A stretch of 11,788 bases of DNA from Bacteroidota bacterium (GTDB taxonomy: Bacteria > Bacteroidota > Bacteroidia > Flavobacteriales > Flavobacteriaceae), in contig JAACDD010000172.1 of the NCBI GenBank assembly GCA_009937085.1, forward strand, positions 1 to 11,788, written 5' to 3'. A program made the translations under genes and the position numbers. The notes under the pieces were generated by a model. The model was given only the letters and a program-made list of their open reading frames with translations. It ran no database searches and was not told the DNA's origin. The number at the start of each line of letters is the position of its first letter. Positions within the stretch are counted from its first letter, which is position 1. Below, piece after piece: positions 5,205-11,788 of the stretch.

Positions 5205-7191
5205 GCAGGGGAGCATGATATCGCGTGGCTATTTGGTCGTATTTGTACTTTTTGTGCTTGGCGTTACAGTGGGATATCGATTGGTTTCCTTGCAGCTTAC
5301 ACAAGGGGATAAATACCGTGAATTAGCAGAAAAAAGAAGCATTAAAAACGTTGAAGTTTTGCCTGTTCGTGGAAATATATATACGGAAGACGGAAGTTTA
5401 TTGGCGACTTCAGTTTCAAAGTACTCCATTCATTTTGATGCAGTTACAGTTAGTGAGCGCGTGTTTCAGCAAGAATTAGGTGCATTGAGCGATTCGTTGT
5501 CGGCTTTATTTGGAAAAACCAGCAACCATTACATGAAAATGTTGCGCAATGCGCGCTCAAAACGCAGCCGCTACCAACTCATTGCACGCCGGTTGTCGTA
5601 TCCGCAATACCAACGCATTCGCAAATTTCCCATGTTCCGTTTAGGTGGTGTGCGTGGCGGATTTATAGTAGAACGCCAATTTGTTCGGGATTTACCCCTA
5701 GGAAAAATGGCAGAACGCACGATTGGTTACGAGCAACGAAATCCAAATGGCACCTATGTAAAAGTGGGCCTTGAAGGGGCATATGGCATTCCACTTAGAG
5801 GTCAGTCTGGGCGTCAGTTGCGACAACGTATTGCCAATAATCAATGGAAACCACTGACAAATGACTACCAACAAGAACCTGTAGACGGCTTGGACGTATG
5901 GACAACACTTGATGCAAATTTGCAAGACGTGGCACATCATGCGCTTCTTGGCGCACTAGAAAAATATGAAGCTGAGCACGGAACAGTGGTGGTTATGGAA
6001 ACCAAAACAGGTGCGGTTAGAGCTATTTCAAATTTGGGACGAACAAAAGACAATAAATATTTTGAGCGATTGAATTATGCTATTGGCGAGTCCCACGAAC
6101 CAGGGTCTACGTTTAAGTTGTTTGCGCTTATGGCTGCACTTGAGGACAAAGTAATTGATACCACAACCATGGTAGACACCGAAAAAGGGAAACTAACATT
6201 TTATGGAAAATATCACGTTCGCGACTCTAAACGAGGTGGTTACGGGCTTATTCCAGTAAGTCAAGTCTTTGAGCGGTCCTCAAACACAGGTATTGTAAAG
6301 TTGATTTACGAAAACTATAAAGAAAACCCTTCACAATTTACAGACAGACTTTTGGCAATGGGATTAGACAAACCTTTGGGCTTGGCGATTACGGGTGAAG
6401 GAAAACCAAAAATACCACACCCAAAAGATGCAGGTTGGAACGGTTTAGCCTTGCCATGGATGGCATTTGGCTACGGCGTTTCGCTTACGCCGCTTCAAAC
6501 ACTTAGTTATTACAATGCTATTGCAAATGATGGTGAGCTCGTGATGCCACGATTTGTTTCATCTGTTAGAAGTTTAGACGGTGAAGTGGTTCAATCGTAT
6601 CCCAAAAAGGTTCTAAACCCAGCTATTTGTTCAGAAGAAACACGCTTAAAATTGCAAAAACTGATGGAAGGCGTGGTTAAAAATAAGTGGGGAACAGCGC
6701 ATAACATATACGACGAAGAACTTTCAATTGCTGGAAAAACAGGTACGTGCCAGGTAGATTATACCACAGACAATATGCAGTACATATCAAGTTTTGTTGG
6801 GTATTTTCCTGCAGCGAATCCAACCTACTCTTGCATTGTTGTGATACATAAACCAAATAAAAAGATTGGGTACTACGGAAATGTGGTGGCTGCGCCCGTT
6901 TTTAAGAAAATTGCTGAAGACGTTATTCACGATATTCCACATAAAAGTAATGTAACACTTGATAAAGTTGCAGCCTTAATACACCAAAACAACAAACCGA
7001 ATACAACAAAACTCCTCAATAACGAGCGTATGCCCGATGTTCGAGGTTGGCCTGCCATGGAGGCAGTTGCCGTACTTGAAAATTTGGGTGTTTCAGTAAC
7101 TCTTAAGGGAAAAGGAAAGGTATTGCGTCAGTCGCAAAAACCAGGCGTACAGCTCAAAAAGAATCAAACCATAACACTAACGCTAACATGA
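5197..7191 (+). CDS. ftsI: Septal peptidoglycan transpeptidase FtsI (PBP3-type, with PASTA domain)
   Basis: This class B penicillin-binding protein cross-links septal peptidoglycan in the periplasm and is anchored in the inner membrane. The 664 residues comprise a membrane anchor at about 11-31, the dimerisation/pedestal domain beginning with RGNIYTEDGSLLATS near residue 59, and a transpeptidase domain with the active-site tetrad S304-T-F-K307, SSN at 361-363 and KTG at 514-516. Ser304 is the acylated, beta-lactam-binding serine. Residues 610-664 (MPDVRGWPAMEAVAVLENLG onward, ending in LKKNQTITLTLT) form one PASTA domain. The enterobacterial FtsI lacks this, but Bacteroidota and Gram-positive division PBPs often have it. 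The ATG at 5197 overlaps ftsL by 8 bases. A second ATG at 5215 gives a protein six residues shorter and has a G-rich tract immediately before it. The gene ends with an ATGA overlap into murE. Confidence 0.94.
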   Translation: MNKQGSMISRGYLVVFVLFVLGVTVGYRLVSLQLTQGDKYRELAEKRSIKNVEVLPVRGNIYTEDGSLLATSVSKYSIHFDAVTVSERVFQQELGALSDSLSALFGKTSNHYMKMLRNARSKRSRYQLIARRLSYPQYQRIRKFPMFRLGGVRGGFIVERQFVRDLPLGKMAERTIGYEQRNPNGTYVKVGLEGAYGIPLRGQSGRQLRQRIANNQWKPLTNDYQQEPVDGLDVWTTLDANLQDVAHHALLGALEKYEAEHGTVVVMETKTGAVRAISNLGRTKDNKYFERLNYAIGESHEPGSTFKLFALMAALEDKVIDTTTMVDTEKGKLTFYGKYHVRDSKRGGYGLIPVSQVFERSSNTGIVKLIYENYKENPSQFTDRLLAMGLDKPLGLAITGEGKPKIPHPKDAGWNGLALPWMAFGYGVSLTPLQTLSYYNAIANDGELVMPRFVSSVRSLDGEVVQSYPKKVLNPAICSEETRLKLQKLMEGVVKNKWGTAHNIYDEELSIAGKTGTCQVDYTTDNMQYISSFVGYFPAANPTYSCIVVIHKPNKKIGYYGNVVAAPVFKKIAEDVIHDIPHKSNVTLDKVAALIHQNNKPNTTKLLNNERMPDVRGWPAMEAVAVLENLGVSVTLKGKGKVLRQSQKPGVQLKKNQTITLTLT

Positions 7192-8645
7192 AAGTACTAA
7201 AAGACATCTTGTTTGGCGTTTCGTTGCAGTCTGTTTCGGGGAGCACGCACATCAAAATTAGCCAGATAACTTTTGACTCACGTACTGTTGAAAAAGGTGC
7301 ATTATTTGTTGCGATAAAAGGAACTGCCATTGATGGTCACACCCATATTGCTGATGCCATACAAAAAGGAGCTGTTGCTATATTGTGTGAAGAAATCCCA
7401 TCAATACTTCAGAAAGGAGTCACCTATGTTTCTGCCGTCAATTCTCGCCGTGCATTGGCTACGGTTTCCATGCGTTGGTATGATAATCCAAGTGCTGCGC
7501 TTAAGCTTGTAGGGATTACAGGGACTAATGGCAAAACTTCTGTGGCTACCATGGCGTACCAGTTGTTCCATCGAATGGGATACACTACGGGATTGTTATC
7601 TACTGTAGAAATACGGATAGGTGAAAAGGTTATACCAAGCACACACACGACACCCGATACACTTACTACAAATAAGCTATTACGACAAATGGTTGATGCA
7701 GGCGTTACGCACTGTTTTATGGAGGTGTCTTCGCATGGAATTGATCAAGATAGAATTGCAGATATACAGTTTTCGGGTGGTGTTTTCACCAATCTTTCTC
7801 ACGATCATTTAGATTATCACAAGGACTTTAAAACCTATAGGGATACCAAAAAAATATTCTTTGATATGCTTCCTAAGCATGCTTTTGCACTTTCTAATGC
7901 CGATGATAAAAACGGCTCATTTATGTTGCAAAACACGAAGGCCACAAAACACTTTTTTGGCACGAAAAGTATTGCAGATTTCCATGTGAAAGTATTAGAG
8001 AAAAGTTTTTCTGGAATGCTTTTAAAGTTAGAACACGATGAAGTTTGGACGCCTTTGGTAGGCGCCTTTAACGCTTCAAATTTTGTTTGTGTTTTTGCTA
8101 TTGGTATGCTGTTGGAAATTGATAAAACCGAACTTTTACCTGTCTTGAGTACGCTCAAAGGCGCAACGGGACGTTTTCAAGCAGTTGCCATTACGCCTGT
8201 TACAGCAATTGTTGATTACGCACACACACCAGATGCATTAGTGCAAGTGTTGGAAACCATAGCGACGCTGCGCACGCGAAATGAAAAACTCATCACTATT
8301 GTGGGTTGTGGCGGAAATAGAGATAAAGCCAAGCGCCCGCTAATGGCAAAAACAGCCGTAGAAAAAAGCGACTTGACCATTTTCACTTCTGACAACCCAA
8401 GAAACGAAGACCCCGAGGAAATCATTTCGGATATGCTCAAAGGGGTTCCTATGGAAGTCAATCATAAGCACCTTACGGTGGTGGATAGGGGACAAGCCAT
8501 AAAAACGGCATGCACTATGGCGCAACCACAAGACATCATTCTAGTAGCAGGCAAAGGGCATGAAACCTATCAAGAAAAAAATGGAACCCGTTTTCCTTTT
8601 GACGACGCGGCGCAACTTAAACAACACCTTCAAACCAAGAAATAA
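7188..8645 (+). CDS. murE: UDP-MurNAc-L-Ala-D-Glu:meso-diaminopimelate ligase MurE
   Basis: MurE is the cytoplasmic ATP-dependent ligase that adds the third residue to the peptidoglycan stem peptide. The 485-residue product has the three Mur-ligase domains: an N-terminal UDP-binding part with ISQITFDSRTVEKGALFVAIKG near 24-45, the ATP-binding domain with P-loop GITGTNGKTS at 109-118, and a C-terminal domain with DYAHTPD at 343-349. SSHGIDQDRI and the following LSHDHLDYHKD lie in the central domain, typical of MurE. The substrate-recognition motif is DNPR at 402-405, the sequence associated with meso-diaminopimelate; lysine-adding enzymes differ there. The start codon overlaps the ftsI stop (ATGA) and the stop shares one base with the mraY start (TAATG). 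Length fits the family. Confidence 0.96.
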   Translation: MKVLKDILFGVSLQSVSGSTHIKISQITFDSRTVEKGALFVAIKGTAIDGHTHIADAIQKGAVAILCEEIPSILQKGVTYVSAVNSRRALATVSMRWYDNPSAALKLVGITGTNGKTSVATMAYQLFHRMGYTTGLLSTVEIRIGEKVIPSTHTTPDTLTTNKLLRQMVDAGVTHCFMEVSSHGIDQDRIADIQFSGGVFTNLSHDHLDYHKDFKTYRDTKKIFFDMLPKHAFALSNADDKNGSFMLQNTKATKHFFGTKSIADFHVKVLEKSFSGMLLKLEHDEVWTPLVGAFNASNFVCVFAIGMLLEIDKTELLPVLSTLKGATGRFQAVAITPVTAIVDYAHTPDALVQVLETIATLRTRNEKLITIVGCGGNRDKAKRPLMAKTAVEKSDLTIFTSDNPRNEDPEEIISDMLKGVPMEVNHKHLTVVDRGQAIKTACTMAQPQDIILVAGKGHETYQEKNGTRFPFDDAAQLKQHLQTKK

Positions 8646-9841
8646 TGCTGTACTATCTGTTTGAATATTTAGAAAAAACGTATCAGTTTCCAGGCGCATC
8701 ATTGTTTGGGTACATTTCTTTTCGGGCAGCCGTAGCCATTATTTTTTCGCTATTGGTCACAGCGGTTTTGGGAAAACGCATTATTACCATGTTGCAGCGC
8801 TATCAAATGGGCGAAACCATTCGCGATTTGGGCCTTGATGGACAACAAGAAAAAGCAGGTACACCAACCATGGGAGGTTTGATGATTATTTTCGGAACCT
8901 TGATTCCCGTTCTACTTCTTACCAAACTCGACAATATCTATATCATTTTACTAATAGTTACTACAGTTTGGATGGGATTAATAGGTTTTTTAGATGATTA
9001 CTTAAAAATAAAAAAGAAAGATAAAGCGGGTCTAAAAGGGCGTTTTAAAATTGTGGGTCAGCTTAGTCTTGGGTTGCTTGTTGGTGCAGTGTTGTATTTC
9101 CATCCTGATGTAACAATTAAACAACAAATGGATGTTGAAGGTGCTTTTATGCAAGAAGAAAAATCTACTAAAACAACAATTCCACTATTTAAAAACAACG
9201 AATTTGATTACAGCGATGTCATTGCTTGGGCAGGCGATGGTGCAGCAGATTACGCGTGGTTGATTTTTATACCAGCAGTCATTTTTATAATAACTGCGGT
9301 TTCAAACGGCGCAAACCTTACCGATGGCGTAGATGGATTGGCGGCGGGAACGGCTTCTATTTCCGTTCTTACCCTTGGCGTTTTTGCATGGGTATCGGGG
9401 AACATCATTTTTGCCGATTATCTCAATGTGATGTATATCCCACAAATAAGCGAAGTAGTTGTTTTTGTTGCTGCTTTTGTAGGTGCCTTAGTTGGGTTTT
9501 TATGGTATAATGCTTATCCAGCTCAGGTGTTTATGGGTGATACAGGTAGCCTAACCATTGGTGGAATTATTGCGGTTTTGGCACTTGCTGTTCGTAAAGA
9601 GTTATTGATTCCCATTTTATGCGGTGTATTCTTGATTGAGAACCTTTCTGTGGTACTTCAAGTGGGCTATTTCAAATACACCAAAAAGAAATTTGGCGAA
9701 GGAAAACGCATTTTCAAAATGGCGCCTTTGCATCACCACTACCAAAAATTAGGATACCACGAAAGTAAAATTGTGAGTCGCTTTTGGATTGTGGCTATTA
9801 TGCTTGCTATCATCAGTCTTGTAACACTAAAAGTCAGATAA
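8645..9841 (+). CDS. mraY: Phospho-MurNAc-pentapeptide transferase MraY
   Basis: MraY is the polytopic inner-membrane enzyme that transfers phospho-MurNAc-pentapeptide from UDP to undecaprenyl phosphate, making lipid I. The 398-residue protein contains GTPTMGG at 72-78, the paired aspartates D117-D118 in FLDDYLK, NLTDGVDG at 224-231 with catalytic Asp227, MGDTGS at 297-302, and the PLHHHY motif with histidines 363-365. About ten hydrophobic segments are visible. It is longer than the roughly 360-residue enterobacterial enzyme, largely because of a polar loop at about residues 153-204. This loop lies between the membrane segments that follow the aspartate pair and precede NLTDG; Bacteroidota MraY are commonly of this length. 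murF, which lies before mraY in many proteobacterial clusters, is absent. mraY starts on the last base of the murE stop and ends on the first base of murD. Confidence 0.96.
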   Translation: MLYYLFEYLEKTYQFPGASLFGYISFRAAVAIIFSLLVTAVLGKRIITMLQRYQMGETIRDLGLDGQQEKAGTPTMGGLMIIFGTLIPVLLLTKLDNIYIILLIVTTVWMGLIGFLDDYLKIKKKDKAGLKGRFKIVGQLSLGLLVGAVLYFHPDVTIKQQMDVEGAFMQEEKSTKTTIPLFKNNEFDYSDVIAWAGDGAADYAWLIFIPAVIFIITAVSNGANLTDGVDGLAAGTASISVLTLGVFAWVSGNIIFADYLNVMYIPQISEVVVFVAAFVGALVGFLWYNAYPAQVFMGDTGSLTIGGIIAVLALAVRKELLIPILCGVFLIENLSVVLQVGYFKYTKKKFGEGKRIFKMAPLHHHYQKLGYHESKIVSRFWIVAIMLAIISLVTLKVR

Positions 9842-11118
9842 TGAAAAAATTGGTTGTACTTGGCGGAGGTGAAAGTGGCATTGGAGCGGCACTATTGGCG
9901 CAGCATAACAATTGGGATGTGTTGGTGTCAGATGCTGGCATGCTTTCGGCTGCAGCAAAGCAAGCGTTTGAATTGCATCACATTGCGTGGGAAGAAGGGG
10001 GCCATACATTAGCTAAAATTTCACAAGCTTCACTAGTAGTAAAAAGCCCAGGTATTCCAAACCATGTTCCTGTAATTGTTGCCATAGAAAACGCACAAAT
10101 TCCAATTGTTTCAGAAATTGAATTTGCAAGTAATTATACTAAAGCAACGCTTATTGGCATTACGGGAAGTAACGGCAAAACCACCACTGCCATGCTCACA
10201 CATCATTTGCTTACAGAAAGTGGCGTGAATGCAGGACTGGCAGGAAATATTGGCAACAGCTTTGCCAAGGCGGTTATTGAAGACCAACACGAAGTGTATG
10301 TGTTAGAAATCAGTAGTTTTCAATTGGAGCACATCCAAAAATTCCATCCGCATATTGCAGTAATCACAAACCTTACTCCAGATCATTTAGACCGATACGA
10401 CAACTCTTTTAAGGCGTATTGCGATGCTAAGTTTAACCTAATTAAAAACCAAACTGATAACGATCACTTTTTGTACGATGCTGAAGATAAATCCATCGCT
10501 TCGGGCTTAGCCCGACACGATGTAAAAGCAAATCAGCATCCGTACGCTAACGCTAATTCAACACCTATGTTTGCAATTGACAACCCTTCGCTTCGCGGCC
10601 GCCACAATGCTAAAAATGCGATGGCTGCTGCCACAATAGCACAATTATTTCAATTGAGTAATCAAGAAATACAAGCCAGTTTACAAACGTTTCAGGGTGC
10701 ACCACACCGTTTAGAACAGGTGGTGAAGATCTTAAAAGTGGACTATATCAACGATTCGAAAGCCACAAATATTAACGCAACCTTTTTTGCCCTTGACAGT
10801 ATGACCAAACCCACCGTATGGATTGTGGGAGGAGTTGACAAAGGCAATGATTACACGAGCTTGTTGCCTTTGGTACACGAAAAAGTTAAAGCAATTGTTT
10901 GTTTGGGTGTTGATAGCCAAAAAATTATGGATGTTTTTTCGCCAGTTGTCGATGTGCTTGTTGAAGCAAAAAGCATGGATGTAGCGGTAAAAGCAGCATA
11001 TAAATTATCTAGCAAAGGCGATGCAGTATTGCTTTCGCCAGCGTGTGCAAGTTTCGATTTATTTGAAAATTACGAGGACAGGGGAAATCAATTTAAAGCA
11101 GCCGTTCGAAAACTATAA
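9841..11118 (+). CDS. murD: UDP-N-acetylmuramoylalanine--D-glutamate ligase MurD
   Basis: MurD adds D-glutamate to UDP-MurNAc-L-alanine in the cytoplasm, using ATP. The 425-residue product begins MKKLVVLGGGESGIG, the N-terminal nucleotide-sugar domain. It has the P-loop GITGSNGKTTT at 106-116, AGNIGNSF, the ISSFQLEHI segment, TPDHLDRYD, HNAKN at 255-259, the C-terminal domain motif DSKATN at 305-310, GGVDKGNDY, and the closing SPACASFDLFENYEDRG. The length compares well with the 438-residue Escherichia coli enzyme. The frame is open further upstream to an ATG at 9784, but that extension lies within mraY and adds residues unlike any MurD. The ATG at 9841, in the TAATG overlap with the mraY stop, is therefore the start. 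ftsW follows after a 2-base gap. Confidence 0.96.
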   Translation: MKKLVVLGGGESGIGAALLAQHNNWDVLVSDAGMLSAAAKQAFELHHIAWEEGGHTLAKISQASLVVKSPGIPNHVPVIVAIENAQIPIVSEIEFASNYTKATLIGITGSNGKTTTAMLTHHLLTESGVNAGLAGNIGNSFAKAVIEDQHEVYVLEISSFQLEHIQKFHPHIAVITNLTPDHLDRYDNSFKAYCDAKFNLIKNQTDNDHFLYDAEDKSIASGLARHDVKANQHPYANANSTPMFAIDNPSLRGRHNAKNAMAAATIAQLFQLSNQEIQASLQTFQGAPHRLEQVVKILKVDYINDSKATNINATFFALDSMTKPTVWIVGGVDKGNDYTSLLPLVHEKVKAIVCLGVDSQKIMDVFSPVVDVLVEAKSMDVAVKAAYKLSSKGDAVLLSPACASFDLFENYEDRGNQFKAAVRKL

Positions 11119-11120
11119 GC

Positions 11121-11788
11121 ATGAAATTAAGTCAGTACTTACAGGGTGACAAATCCATTTGGGGAATAGTGGTATTGCTTTCCATTTTTTCCTTTTTACC
11201 TGTCTACAGTGCCAGTTCTAATCTGGTTTATGTTGTGGGTTCGGGCTCTGTTTTTGGACATTTACTTAAGCACGTTGCTATTGTTTGCGTAGGCTGGGTA
11301 ATCATGTATGCTGTGCATTTGATGCCGTTCCGTTATTTTTCTGGACTTGCCAAAATTGGAATTCCAATAGTCGTTATTTTATTGACAATAACGGCTTTGC
11401 AAGGCACAACTATCGATGGTGCAAATGCAAGTCGGTGGTTGGATATCCCTATTTTAGGAATGTCGTTCCAGACATCTACACTGGCAACAGTTGTTCTGTT
11501 GGCCTATGTTGCCGATTATTTTGCGACCAAACGCGAAGTTAAAATCCGTTTTGTCGAAAGTCTTTTGCCGCTTTGGCTCCCTGTATTTCTTATCGTTTCA
11601 TTAATTCTACCTGCAAACTTATCTACTGCATTACTTTTATTATTTATGGTTGCGGTTGTGGCTTTTTTAGGTGGATACCCGGTAAAGTATTTATTTGGGA
11701 TGTTAGGCGTAGCAATTTTAGGGTTGGTCATATTTGTCTTACTTGCAAAGGCCTATCCAGATGCTTTTCCAAACCGCGTAGACACATG
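11121..11788 (+). CDS. ftsW: Septal peptidoglycan glycosyltransferase FtsW (cut by window end)
   Basis: FtsW is a SEDS-family integral membrane protein that polymerises lipid II into septal glycan strands together with FtsI. The reading frame stays open from the ATG at 11121 to the window end, giving 222 residues of an expected 380-400. The N-terminus (MKLSQYLQGDKSIWG) is followed by at least five to six hydrophobic segments. SEDS landmarks are visible: FLPVYSASSN after the first segment, GANASRWLDIP near residue 98 (the GAxRWL-type motif), and LPANLSTALLLL near 160, with RVDTW at the cut end. The gene sits 2 bases after murD in the expected order. FtsW fits better than RodA because of its place between murD and, presumably, murG; the fragment sequence alone would not fully exclude other SEDS members. 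Confidence 0.92.
   Translation, partial: MKLSQYLQGDKSIWGIVVLLSIFSFLPVYSASSNLVYVVGSGSVFGHLLKHVAIVCVGWVIMYAVHLMPFRYFSGLAKIGIPIVVILLTITALQGTTIDGANASRWLDIPILGMSFQTSTLATVVLLAYVADYFATKREVKIRFVESLLPLWLPVFLIVSLILPANLSTALLLLFMVAVVAFLGGYPVKYLFGMLGVAILGLVIFVLLAKAYPDAFPNRVDT

Noticed and set aside
9226..9510. Rightward open frame rich in Cys, Trp and Arg inside mraY
   Set aside because: It is a +1-frame shadow of a membrane-protein gene, and its composition is unlike that of a real protein.
9784..9840. N-terminal extension of MurD by 19 residues
   Set aside because: The extension lies in mraY, resembles no MurD, and the ATG at 9841 gives the conserved N-terminus at a TAATG junction.
11285..11542. Rightward open frame of 85 codons near the right end, suggesting a broken ftsW
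   Set aside because: The ftsW frame from 11121 is open and family-like throughout, so there is no frameshift; this is an out-of-frame shadow.
1..11788. Novel defence, mobile or biosynthetic system
   Set aside because: Every sizeable reading frame belongs to a known core family in a familiar order. No transposase, integrase, toxin, nuclease, direct-repeat boundary or composition shift was seen.

Overview
The window is ordinary chromosomal core DNA from a member of the Bacteroidota, most likely a flavobacterium (class Flavobacteriia). The signs are the gliding-motility genes gldB and gldC, an AT-rich composition, exact or near matches to the Bacteroidota promoter element TAnnTTTG, few Shine-Dalgarno sequences, and a division and cell-wall (dcw) cluster that begins with mraZ and has no murF between murE and mraY. 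No mobile element, CRISPR array, tRNA, rRNA or novel multi-gene system was found.

Left part (1-1937): the 5' portion of nadE (NAD synthetase) runs leftward off the window edge. It is divergent from a tight gldB-gldC pair, with only 24 bases between the two start codons. gldB encodes a lipoprotein and gldC a small partner protein, both known from gliding motility.

Middle part (1934-3545): a leftward two-gene unit holds an alpha/beta hydrolase gene followed by engB, a ribosome-assembly GTPase. engB meets gldC tail to tail with overlapping stop codons. The 248-base region between the hydrolase and mraZ is the only sizeable non-coding stretch. It holds a divergent promoter region: a TATCTTTG element for the hydrolase, and for mraZ a perfect TAGTTTTG element preceded by four copies of TGTGGTAAAA. 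Three of these are in exact 10-base tandem and the fourth lies 21 bases upstream. This is the expected architecture of an MraZ operator, so the cluster is probably controlled by its first gene product. It is the most informative regulatory feature here.

Right part (3546-11788): the dcw operon reads mraZ-rsmH-ftsL-ftsI-murE-mraY-murD-ftsW, with ftsW cut by the window end. Every junction overlaps or is separated by 2 bases, so translation is probably coupled throughout. Together the products methylate 16S rRNA (RsmH), build the UDP-MurNAc-peptide and lipid I (MurD, MurE, MraY), and polymerise and cross-link septal peptidoglycan (FtsW, FtsI with FtsL). The MurE DNPR motif predicts meso-diaminopimelate peptidoglycan. 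FtsI carries one C-terminal PASTA domain.

Points worth checking are the operator and promoter overlap, a Gly-to-Asp change in the second DNA-binding motif of MraZ, a palindrome and a DnaA-box-like sequence beside the operator, and the very compact nadE/gldB and gldC/engB junctions.
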